In this document: positions 1 to 6,838 of the stretch, in pieces
How positions within the stretch are numbered: position 1 is the first letter of the stretch
Layout: each line of letters opens with the position of its first letter
Assembly (NCBI RefSeq): GCF_023653455.1
Contig: NZ_JAKEDR010000126.1
Span: 1 to 9,966, forward strand
Reading direction: 5' to 3'
Origin: Paraclostridium ghonii
Lineage (GTDB): Bacteria > Bacillota > Clostridia > Peptostreptococcales > Peptostreptococcaceae
Length of the DNA: 9,966 nt
Program-made: the position numbers and the translations under genes
The notes under the pieces: model-generated
What the model saw: the letters and a program-made list of their open reading frames with translations, nothing else
Database searches by the model: none
Told to the model about the DNA's origin: nothing

Positions 1-44
1 ATATTATATTATATAGAGTTTATTCAAATTTTAGGCCGATATTA

Positions 45-73
45 TTACAAAATAATATATAAAATGATAAAAT
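45..73 (+). promoter_or_regulatory. Candidate promoter of mnmE, extended -10 type
   Basis: A TAAAAT hexamer (68-73) is preceded by TG one base upstream (TGATAAAAT), the form of an extended -10 element. A weak -35 candidate TTACAA (45-50) lies 17 bp upstream. An 8-bp inverted repeat (39-46 with 51-58) overlaps the -35 position. In such AT-rich DNA a -10-like hexamer can arise by chance, so the call rests mainly on the TG dinucleotide and on position, about 50 bp before the gene. The end of the gene upstream is not visible; the first 124 bases contain no coding region I can support. Confidence 0.4.
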
Positions 74-124
74 GTTACTTTAAAAGATTGTGTATAAAAA
101 ATATTAAATAAAGAGGTGATAGGA

Positions 125-1504
125 TTGTTTATAGACGATACTATAGCTGCAATAGCAACAGCACCAGGTGAAGGTGGAATCGGAATAATAAGAATAAGTG
201 GAGAAAAATCGCTTCAAGTAGCTAATGATATATTTAAATCAGTGTCAGGAAAAAATATAGAAGAGTATAATACAAGAACTTTAATATATGGGCACATAGA
301 AGACGGAGAAAAAACCATAGATGAAGTTTTAGTAGCTTATATGAAAGGTCCAAACTCATATACAACTGAAGATGTTATTGAAATAAACTGCCACGGGGGA
401 TTTATTTCTGTAAAGAAAATATTAGAGTTAGTTTTATCTAAAGATGTTAGATTAGCAGATCAAGGAGAATTTACTAAGAGAGCATTTTTAAATGGAAGGA
501 TAGATTTAGCTCAAGCAGAAGCAATAATAGATGTTATAAATGCTAAAACAGAAATGGCTCATACGGTGGCTCAATCTCAGTTAGAAGGATCCTTATCTAA
601 GAAAATAAAAAATTTAAGACATGATATAACAGAAATGTTAGCTCATATAACTGTTTCTATAGATTTCCCAGATGAAGACGTTGAGCACATAACATATAAT
701 ACATTAAAAGAAAAATCATTAGAGCTTCAAAAGGAAATAAACAATCTATATGATACATCTGAAAGTGGAAAAATACTTAGAGAAGGATTAAAAACAGTGA
801 TAGTAGGTAAACCAAACGTTGGTAAATCATCACTTTTAAATGCTGTATTAGGAGAAAACAGAGCTATAGTAACAGATATACCTGGAACTACTAGAGATGT
901 AATAGAAGAATTCGTAAATATAAAAGGAATTCCGCTAAAGATAGTTGATACAGCCGGGATAAGAGAAACTGAGGATATAGTTGAAAAAATTGGAGTTGAG
1001 AAATCAAGAGAATTTTTCAATTCTGCAGATTTATCAATAGTAGTTTTAGATTCTTCTATAGAATTAGAAGTTGAAGATATAGAAATATTAGAAGCTGTCC
1101 AGCCTAATAAAACTATAGTTTTATTAAATAAAACAGATTTAGATCAAACAATAGATATAAATAAAGTAAAACAATATGTAGATGAAAAAAATGTAATAAC
1201 TATATCAGCATTACAACATGAAGGTATAGAAAAGATTCATGATAAAATAGAGGATATGGTGTTTGAAGGAACTGTTAGGAATTCATCAGACTTAGTAGTT
1301 ACAAACTCTAGACATAAAGATGCATTATACAAAGCTAAGCAATCAATTTCAGATGCAATAATAGCTATAGAGTCATATATGCCATTAGATTTTATAGAAG
1401 TTGATTTTAAAAATATATGGGACTACTTAGGATATATAAATGGAGATACAGTAACTGAAGATCTATTAGATACGATATTTAGTAACTTCTGTATAGGAAA
1501 ATAA
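125..1504 (+). CDS. mnmE: tRNA uridine-5-carboxymethylaminomethyl GTPase MnmE (TrmE)
   Basis: MnmE is a cytosolic, K+-stimulated GTPase that works with MnmG to place (carboxymethyl)aminomethyl groups on C5 of wobble uridine 34 in several tRNAs. From the TTG start the protein has 459 residues, the usual family length. The N-terminal folate-binding domain opens with DDTIAAIATAPGEGGIGI; a helical domain follows; the inserted G domain shows G1 GKPNVGKS (228-235), G2 GTTRD (254-258), G3 DTAG (275-278), G4 NKTD (335-338) and G5 SAL (361-363). The C-terminal CIGK carries the family's conserved cysteine. Start choice: GTG at 116 gives three more residues but lies inside the Shine-Dalgarno GAGGTGAT (113-120), whereas TTG at 125 sits 6 bases after GAGGTG, so TTG is preferred. 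mnmG follows after 50 bp and is probably in the same transcript. Confidence 0.96.
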   Translation: MFIDDTIAAIATAPGEGGIGIIRISGEKSLQVANDIFKSVSGKNIEEYNTRTLIYGHIEDGEKTIDEVLVAYMKGPNSYTTEDVIEINCHGGFISVKKILELVLSKDVRLADQGEFTKRAFLNGRIDLAQAEAIIDVINAKTEMAHTVAQSQLEGSLSKKIKNLRHDITEMLAHITVSIDFPDEDVEHITYNTLKEKSLELQKEINNLYDTSESGKILREGLKTVIVGKPNVGKSSLLNAVLGENRAIVTDIPGTTRDVIEEFVNIKGIPLKIVDTAGIRETEDIVEKIGVEKSREFFNSADLSIVVLDSSIELEVEDIEILEAVQPNKTIVLLNKTDLDQTIDINKVKQYVDEKNVITISALQHEGIEKIHDKIEDMVFEGTVRNSSDLVVTNSRHKDALYKAKQSISDAIIAIESYMPLDFIEVDFKNIWDYLGYINGDTVTEDLLDTIFSNFCIGK

Positions 1505-1534
1505 CATAATATGTTTTTCGTGAAACATATTATG
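1505..1534. repeat. Perfect 12-bp inverted repeat with a parS-like core
   Basis: CATAATATGTTT (1505-1516) and AAACATATTATG (1523-1534) are exact reverse complements around the spacer TTCGTG. The centre, TGTTTTTCGTGAAACA (1512-1527), matches the ParB-binding consensus TGTTTCACGTGAAACA at 14 of 16 positions; the right half CGTGAAACA is exact and the two mismatches are at positions 6 and 7. It lies just after the mnmE stop and before the mnmG ribosome binding site, near the parAB genes. It may be a degenerate parS site. The alternative is an RNA hairpin between the two genes; the tail TTTATC is a poor U-tract, so a full terminator is unlikely. Confidence 0.5.
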
Positions 1535-1554
1535 TTTATCAGAAAGGAGAATAT

Positions 1555-3450
1555 ATGTTAAATTTTGATGCAGGAAATTATGATGTAGTAGTAGTTGGAG
1601 CAGGACATGCAGGGTGCGAGGCAGCATTAGCTACAGCTAGAATGGGACTTAAGACATTAGTTATAACACTTTCTTTAGATTCCATAGCTTTGCTTCCGTG
1701 TAACCCTTCTATAGGAGGAACAGGAAAGGGTCAATTAGTTAAGGAAATAGATGCCCTAGGTGGTCAAATGGGTATTAATATAGATAAAACATTCATACAA
1801 AGTAGAATGTTAAACACAGCTAAAGGTCCAGCAGTTCATTCATTAAGAGCTCAAGCAGATAAAGCTAGATACCATGAGGAAATGAAAAAAACATTAGAAA
1901 ATGAACCTAACTTAGATATAGCGATGGATGAGGTTATAGACATCCTGAGTGAAGGCAAGGTTGTAAACGGAGTAGTCACAAAATTAGGGTGTATATACAA
2001 TGCTAAGGCAGTAATATTAGCAACAGGAGTTTATTTAAACTCTAAAATTTATATGGGAGAAGTTTCTTTTAGTGAAGGACCGAATGCACTAGGATATAGT
2101 AAGTTTTTAACTGACAAACTTGTTGACTTAGGCTTGAGAATGAGAAGATTTAAAACAGGAACTCCGGCTAGAATACACAGAGATAGTATAGATTTTTCTG
2201 TTATGGAAATACAAAATGGAGACAATCGTATAACTCCATTCTCATTTTTAAATGATGAGTTAGATAAGAAACAAGAGCCATGTTATTTAACAAGAACGAA
2301 TATAAATACACATGAAATAATAAAAAATAACTTACAAAGATCTCCTATGTATGCAGGACAAGTAGAGAGTACTGGTGCGAGATATTGTCCATCTATAGAA
2401 GATAAGATCGTTAGATTTAGCGATAAAGACTCACATCAAATATTTATAGAGCCAGAAGGAGAGAGTACTAAAGAAATGTATATTCAAGGTATATCCACAA
2501 GTTTACCTTATGAAGTACAAATTCAAATGTACAAAAGTGTACAAGGTCTTGAAAATGCTAGAATAATGAGACCTGCATATGCAATAGAGTATGATTGTAT
2601 AGATCCAACTCAATTAAAAACAACGCTTGAAATAAAAGGTGTTGAAAACTTATTTAGTGCTGGCCAATTTAATGGAACATCAGGATATGAAGAAGCCGCA
2701 TCTCAAGGGCTAATTGCAGGAATAAACGCAGCATTAAAAGTTCAAGGAAAAGAGCCGTTTGTTTTAGATAGATCAGAAGCATATATCGGAGTTTTAATAG
2801 ATGATTTAGTTACAAAGGGAACTAATGAACCATACAGAATGATGACATCTAGATGTGAATACAGATTGTATCTAAGACAAGATAATGCAGATATGAGACT
2901 TACTAACAAAGGTTATGAAATAGGTCTTGTAGATGAAGATAGATATAATAAATATCTAGATAAAAAGGATTTAATTGAAAAAGAGTTAGAAAGACTAAAA
3001 AGTGAAAGAATTACACCTAAAGATATAAATCACTTGTTAGAGGAGAAAGGAGCATCTTCTATAAAAGTAGGTTATTCCTTATATGAATTCTTAAAAAGGC
3101 CAGAAGTAGATTATGAAATGATAGAAGCTGTAGGAAAAGATGCTGGAGAAGATGTACCTTATGCAGTAAAAGAACAATGTGTAATAATGACTAAATACGA
3201 AGGTTATATAGATAAACAATTAAAACAAATAGATCAGTTTAAAAAGTTAGAGAAGAAAAAGTTAAATGAAGACTTAAATTACTCAGCTATAGATGGTTTA
3301 AGAATTGAAGCTAGACAAAAGCTAGATGCAATAAAGCCAATATCAATAGGACAAGCATCTCGTATATCTGGAGTATCTCCAGCAGATATATCAGTTTTAC
3401 TTATCTATCTTGAACAACAAAGAAGAGGTAGAGGTGAAAAAAATGACTAA
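1555..3450 (+). CDS. mnmG: tRNA uridine-5-carboxymethylaminomethyl synthesis enzyme MnmG (GidA)
   Basis: MnmG is the FAD- and NADH-dependent partner of MnmE and installs the aminomethyl-type side chain on U34 of tRNA. The 631-residue product is of normal length. The FAD-binding dinucleotide fold is visible at GAGHAGCEA (15-23), the GidA signature with a conserved cysteine at [12 protein letters not shown] (48-59), a central [13 protein letters not shown] segment, and the second signature [16 protein letters not shown] with the following GLIAGINAA near residues 368-390. The C-terminal helical region, ending in [15 protein letters not shown], is the part that in this family contacts MnmE and tRNA. 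ATG at 1555 follows AAAGGAG (1543-1549) at good spacing. The end of the gene overlaps rsmG by 8 bases, indicating translational coupling. No truncation or frameshift is seen. Confidence 0.97.
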   Translation: MLNFDAGNYDVVVVGAGHAGCEAALATARMGLKTLVITLSLDSIALLPCNPSIGGTGKGQLVKEIDALGGQMGINIDKTFIQSRMLNTAKGPAVHSLRAQADKARYHEEMKKTLENEPNLDIAMDEVIDILSEGKVVNGVVTKLGCIYNAKAVILATGVYLNSKIYMGEVSFSEGPNALGYSKFLTDKLVDLGLRMRRFKTGTPARIHRDSIDFSVMEIQNGDNRITPFSFLNDELDKKQEPCYLTRTNINTHEIIKNNLQRSPMYAGQVESTGARYCPSIEDKIVRFSDKDSHQIFIEPEGESTKEMYIQGISTSLPYEVQIQMYKSVQGLENARIMRPAYAIEYDCIDPTQLKTTLEIKGVENLFSAGQFNGTSGYEEAASQGLIAGINAALKVQGKEPFVLDRSEAYIGVLIDDLVTKGTNEPYRMMTSRCEYRLYLRQDNADMRLTNKGYEIGLVDEDRYNKYLDKKDLIEKELERLKSERITPKDINHLLEEKGASSIKVGYSLYEFLKRPEVDYEMIEAVGKDAGEDVPYAVKEQCVIMTKYEGYIDKQLKQIDQFKKLEKKKLNEDLNYSAIDGLRIEARQKLDAIKPISIGQASRISGVSPADISVLLIYLEQQRRGRGEKND

Positions 3451-4162
3451 TGCTGATATATTAAAACAAGGAATAGAAGAATTAGGATTAAAATGTAGCG
3501 ATGAAACTATAAATAAATTTAGAAAATATAGAGAGATTTTAGTTGAATGGAATCAAAAAATGAACCTTACAGGAATAGAAGAGGAAAAAGAAGTGTATAT
3601 AAAACACTTCTTAGACTCAGTTGCTGTAGTCAAAGAAGGATATATAAAAGATGGAATGTCTATAATTGACGTAGGTACTGGGGCTGGATTTCCTGGTCTT
3701 CCATTAAGAATTTGCTTAGAGAACTCAAAAGTAACACTTTTAGATTCTCTAAATAAAAGAATAAACTTCTTAAGTGAAGTTTGTAAAAATATTGATATAG
3801 ATGATGTTGAGTTAATACACGGAAGAGCAGAAGACTTTGGGAAAGACGGAAATTATAGAGAACAATATGATATCGCAACAGCTAGAGCTGTAGCAGGACT
3901 ACCTATTTTAATGGAATTTTGCGCACCTTTTATAAAGGTTGGGGGATATTTTGTATGTTTAAAAGGACCAAATGCTGATACTGAATTAGAAGAGTCTAAA
4001 AAGGCAATGGAGTTACTAGGTTTAGATTTTGTTGAAAAAATAGATGTAGAGCTTCCTGAAATAGAACTAAAGCACAATATAGTTGTTTTCAAAAAGATAA
4101 ATAATACACCAGCAAAATATCCAAGAAAAGCAGGGAAACCAGTAAAAAGCCCAATAAAGTAA
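3443..4162 (+). CDS. rsmG: 16S rRNA (guanine-527 N7)-methyltransferase RsmG (GidB)
   Basis: RsmG uses S-adenosylmethionine to methylate N7 of G527 in the 530 loop of 16S rRNA; loss of the enzyme is known to give low-level streptomycin resistance in several bacteria. The product has 239 residues, the typical length. The SAM-binding motif I is [10 protein letters not shown] (76-85), followed by the acidic end of the next strand in TLLDSLNKR (98-106), the IATARAVA segment (144-151) and the C-terminal KYPRKAGKP (225-233) typical of the family. An earlier in-frame ATG at 3410 would add 11 Lys/Glu-rich residues lying wholly inside mnmG; ATG at 3443 is preferred because GAGGTG (3431-3436) lies 6 bases ahead and the length then fits. 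The gene overlaps the end of mnmG and is followed by a 160-bp gap. Confidence 0.96.
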   Translation: MTNADILKQGIEELGLKCSDETINKFRKYREILVEWNQKMNLTGIEEEKEVYIKHFLDSVAVVKEGYIKDGMSIIDVGTGAGFPGLPLRICLENSKVTLLDSLNKRINFLSEVCKNIDIDDVELIHGRAEDFGKDGNYREQYDIATARAVAGLPILMEFCAPFIKVGGYFVCLKGPNADTELEESKKAMELLGLDFVEKIDVELPEIELKHNIVVFKKINNTPAKYPRKAGKPVKSPIK

Positions 4163-4322
4163 CTTAAAAATGTAATATTTCCGAAGAAATAATTTTAAAA
4201 TGTATGTTAAAAAAAATATTTTAGAAGGAATATGTAGTTAAATGAAGAAATAGTATACAAATAAGTAACTAAGGTAATTTCGTGTTTTTAATATATTTAG
4301 TTTTGGATGAGAGAGGGATGTT
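4163..4322. other. Intergenic leader between rsmG and noc, with a Noc-site-like dyad
   Basis: This 160-bp AT-rich gap has no gene I can support. ATTTCCGAAGAAAT (4177-4190) matches the Bacillus Noc-binding sequence ATTTCCCGGGAAAT at 11 of 14 positions, with the three central differences at positions 7-9. The same bases form a short stem, TATTTC/GAAATA, around a CGAA loop, so it may be only a small hairpin. There is no U-tract that would make it a terminator of rsmG. TATACA (4254-4259) could be a -10 box, but no -35 element is correctly spaced from it. A purine-rich GAGAGGGA (4311-4318) just ahead of the noc ATG is the ribosome binding site. Confidence 0.35.
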
Positions 4323-5114
4323 ATGGAAGAGAAAAGAGTTATGGAGATACCTATAGATAATATAGTTCCAAATCCATACCAACCAAGAAGAGTATTTTCA
4401 CAAGCAGCATTAGAAGAGTTAAGTGAATCTATAAAGGTATATGGTATATTACAGCCTATAACTGTTAGGAGTAAAAGTAATGATGAGTATGAATTAGTAG
4501 CAGGAGAAAGAAGGCTTAGGGCATCGAAACTGGCTGGACTAAAAACTATTCCTGTTATAATAAACAATATGTCTGATGAATCTTCAGCTGTATTAGCATT
4601 ATTAGAAAATTTACAAAGAGAAGATTTAAATTTTATAGAAGAGGCTATGGGTTATGAGAACTTAATAAAAGAGCACGCGTTCACACAACAACAGCTTGCA
4701 GAAAAGTTAGGAAAAAATCAATCTACAATAGCTAATAAAATTAGAATACTAAGATTACCAACAGATATAAAAATAAAATTAGTAGAGAATAGTTTAACAG
4801 AGAGACATGCTAGAGCTTTATTAAAATTGCCAAATGAAGAACTCATGAGAGAAGTTTTAGAAAAGGTAATAAAATCGGATTTAAATGTAAAGAAAACAGA
4901 AAAGCTAATAGCAGATATATTAGAAGATTTAAAACAACCTAAAGACAGTGAAGATAAAAAACAAACTGTCAAAGGGATAATGGGGATGAGAATTTACCTT
5001 AATACTATTAAACAAGCATACGAGGCTATAACTAATACAGGACTAGAAGCTAAGTATAAAGAAGTTGACAAAGGTGATCACATAGAGGTTGTTGTAAAGA
5101 TTCCTAAAAAATAA
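4323..5114 (+). CDS. noc: Noc-type nucleoid occlusion protein (ParB paralogue)
   Basis: A ParB-family CTPase and DNA-binding protein of 263 residues. In order: N-terminal ParB domain beginning MEIPIDNIVPNPYQPR (7-22), CTP-binding boxes GERRLRA (61-67) and ENLQRED (95-101), a helix-turn-helix region LAEKLGKNQSTIANK (125-139), and a C-terminal dimerization segment with MRIYLNTIKQ (222-231) ending in KIPKK, all close to Bacillus Noc. The four positions known to separate Noc from ParB specificity (173, 179, 184, 201 in Caulobacter ParB) align here with Q133, K139, R144 and R161. Noc has Q, K, K, R, so three are exact and one is conservative; ParB has R, T, A, G. Unlike Bacillus Noc, about 25-30 N-terminal residues carrying the membrane-targeting helix are absent; an in-frame TGA at 4308 excludes a longer start. 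A terminator follows directly. Confidence 0.88.
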   Translation: MEEKRVMEIPIDNIVPNPYQPRRVFSQAALEELSESIKVYGILQPITVRSKSNDEYELVAGERRLRASKLAGLKTIPVIINNMSDESSAVLALLENLQREDLNFIEEAMGYENLIKEHAFTQQQLAEKLGKNQSTIANKIRILRLPTDIKIKLVENSLTERHARALLKLPNEELMREVLEKVIKSDLNVKKTEKLIADILEDLKQPKDSEDKKQTVKGIMGMRIYLNTIKQAYEAITNTGLEAKYKEVDKGDHIEVVVKIPKK

Positions 5115-5144
5115 AAGATTACTGCTTAGCAGTAATCTTTTTTT
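5113..5144 (+). terminator. Rho-independent terminator after noc
   Basis: A 13-bp perfect stem (5113-5125 with 5129-5141; core AGATTACTGC / GCAGTAATCT) closes a three-base TTA loop and runs into a T-tract at 5138-5144. The stem begins within the noc stop codon. It ends only 25 bases before the parA start codon, so it separates noc from parAB or attenuates reading into it. Confidence 0.92.
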
Positions 5145-5169
5145 AAAAGGTAAAAGGGGGGAAAGTCTT

Positions 5170-5943
5170 ATGAGTAAAGTAGTAGCAGTTTTTAATCAAA
5201 AAGGTGGAGTTGGAAAAACAACTACAAATGTTAATTTAAGTGCTAGTGTAGCTAAAATGGGTAAGAAAGTTTTGGTTCTAGATTTAGATCCACAAGGAAA
5301 CTCAACTAGTGGGTATGGGATAGAAAAAAAAGAAGTTGAAAATACAATTTATGAAGTATTGATAAACAATGATAATATAGAAGATGCAATAATTAAAACA
5401 GAATTTGAAAATATTGATATAGTAGCATCAGCAACAGAATTAGCTGGAGCAGAAATAGAGTTTACGACTGTTAAAGAAAGAGAATATATATTAAAAAAAG
5501 CATTAGATAAAGTAAGAGATAACTATGACTACATATTTATAGATTGTCCTCCATCTTTAGGCATGCTAACTATAAATTGTTTAACAGCAGTAGACAGTGT
5601 TTTAATACCTATACAATGTGAATACTATGCTTTAGAAGGAGTTAGTCAGCTAATGGAAACTATATCACTAATTAAAAGAAGTCTAAATCCTAATTTAGAA
5701 ATACAAGGTGTAGTTTTAAGTATGTTTGATGGAAGGGCAAACCTATCAATTCAAGTAGTAGAAGAAGTAAAAAAATATTTCAAAGGAAGCGTATATACAA
5801 CTTTAATACCTAGAAATGTAAGATTAGCAGAGGCTCCAAGTCATGGTAAGCCAGTAATATATTACGATTCTAGATGTAAGGGAGCTGTTGCATACTTAGA
5901 ATTAGCAGAAGAATTTATAGATTTAGAAGAGGATGTGATATAG
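5170..5943 (+). CDS. parA: Chromosome partitioning ATPase ParA (Soj)
   Basis: A 257-residue ParA/MinD-type ATPase that dimerizes on ATP, binds DNA non-specifically and cooperates with ParB in origin segregation; in Bacillus the homologue Soj also controls DnaA. The deviant Walker A motif KGGVGKTT is at 11-18, with G12 and K16 at the positions of the well-known Soj mutants; DLDPQGN holds the catalytic D40; Walker B FIDCPPS is at 123-129. The DNA-binding arginines fit R189 (DGRANL) and R215/R218 (LIPRNVRLAEAPSHGKP). The ATG is preceded by a strong AAGGGGGGAAA (5154-5164). parB starts 1 bp after the stop, so the pair is certainly an operon. No space for a separate promoter exists between the noc terminator and this start. 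Confidence 0.97.
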   Translation: MSKVVAVFNQKGGVGKTTTNVNLSASVAKMGKKVLVLDLDPQGNSTSGYGIEKKEVENTIYEVLINNDNIEDAIIKTEFENIDIVASATELAGAEIEFTTVKEREYILKKALDKVRDNYDYIFIDCPPSLGMLTINCLTAVDSVLIPIQCEYYALEGVSQLMETISLIKRSLNPNLEIQGVVLSMFDGRANLSIQVVEEVKKYFKGSVYTTLIPRNVRLAEAPSHGKPVIYYDSRCKGAVAYLELAEEFIDLEEDVI

Positions 5944-5944
5944 A

Positions 5945-6823
5945 ATGGAAAAAAATACAAAGCGTTCAAATAGATTAGGAAAAGGGTTAGGAGCTCTAAT
6001 TCCAACCATTAAAGAAGAAATAGATTCAAAAGATATTGTTAATATAGATATAAATAAAATTTATGCAAATCCAGAACAACCTAGAAAAGTTTTTGATAAG
6101 GAAAAAATAGATATATTATCAAATTCTATAAAAAGTTATGGAGTTTTACAACCTATAGTAGTTAAGCCGGATGAATCTGGAAAATATATGATAATAGCCG
6201 GAGAAAGAAGATATAGAGCATCAAGAAAAGCGAATTTAAAAGAAATGCCTGCTGTTATAAAAGATATACCTATGAAAGATTTAATGGAGATAGCTCTTAT
6301 AGAAAACTTACAAAGAGAAGATCTAAACTCTATAGAAGAAGCATTAGCTTATAAAAGTTTAATAGACCATTATAGCGTAACTCAAGAGGAGATTTCTGAA
6401 GCAGTAGGAAAAAGTAGACCTCATATAACAAATACTTTAAGACTTTTAAATCTTAGCAAAGAAGTTATGTCTATGGTTGAAGACAACAGGATTACTCCTG
6501 GGCATGGGAAAGCTCTTTTAAGAATAGCTGATTCTAAGGTACAGTTAGAGTTAGCTCAAAAAATAATAGATGAAGAAATGTCTGTTAGAGAAACAGAAAG
6601 AATAGCAAAAAAAATAGTAGAAAGTAACAGTACAGTTGTTGAGAAAAGTAAAAAACAAAAAGATATATATATTGTAGATGTAGAGGAAAGATTAACAAGT
6701 CTTTTAGGGACAAAAGTAAATATATCAAAAGGAAAGAAAAAAGGTAAAATAGAAATAGAGTATTACAATGATGATGATTTAAATGGTATAGTATCATTAT
6801 TATTAGAAGGACAAGAAGCATAA
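5945..6823 (+). CDS. parB: Chromosome partitioning protein ParB (Spo0J)
   Basis: ParB binds parS sites near the origin, loads onto DNA as a CTP-dependent sliding clamp, recruits SMC and stimulates ParA; in spore formers it is required to relieve Soj inhibition of sporulation. The 292-residue protein has the N-terminal ParA-activating motif RLGKGLGALIP (10-20), the QPRKVF region (45-50), CTP boxes GERRYRA (86-92) and ENLQRED (120-126), the helix-turn-helix EEISEAVGKSRPHITNTL (148-165) and a C-terminal dimerization domain ending in LLLEGQEA. The positions that separate ParB from Noc are R158, T164, N169 and G186, so it belongs to the parS-binding class, in contrast to the Noc-type paralogue two genes upstream. 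The ribosome binding site (GAGGATG) lies inside the end of parA. A class V aminotransferase gene follows after 15 bp. Confidence 0.96.
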   Translation: MEKNTKRSNRLGKGLGALIPTIKEEIDSKDIVNIDINKIYANPEQPRKVFDKEKIDILSNSIKSYGVLQPIVVKPDESGKYMIIAGERRYRASRKANLKEMPAVIKDIPMKDLMEIALIENLQREDLNSIEEALAYKSLIDHYSVTQEEISEAVGKSRPHITNTLRLLNLSKEVMSMVEDNRITPGHGKALLRIADSKVQLELAQKIIDEEMSVRETERIAKKIVESNSTVVEKSKKQKDIYIVDVEERLTSLLGTKVNISKGKKKGKIEIEYYNDDDLNGIVSLLLEGQEA

Positions 6824-6838
6824 GAGAGGGGACTTAAT

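Noticed and set aside
727..1020. Antisense reading frame of 97 codons within mnmE
   Set aside because: It lies fully opposite a well-supported gene, has no ribosome binding site and a low-complexity product. The same holds for antisense frames at 3660-3878, 3853-4092, 4238-4567, 4718-4972, 6585-6821 and 7326-7589.
3410..3442. Upstream ATG for rsmG
   Set aside because: It would add 11 residues inside mnmG without a proper ribosome binding site; ATG at 3443 has GAGGTG at good spacing and gives the normal length.
4200..4241. Small reading frame of 13 codons in the noc leader
   Set aside because: No ribosome binding site precedes its ATG and the product shows no recognisable feature.
5065..5070. 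Perfect -35 hexamer TTGACA near the end of noc, as a promoter for parA
   Set aside because: No -10 element lies 16-18 bp downstream, and a transcript from here would still meet the terminator at 5113-5144.
6581..6597. TCTGTT/AACAGA inverted repeat within parB, considered as a parS site because Bacillus has one in spo0J
   Set aside because: It lacks the CACGTG centre and has a 5-base spacer, so it does not fit parS; it is probably a coding coincidence.
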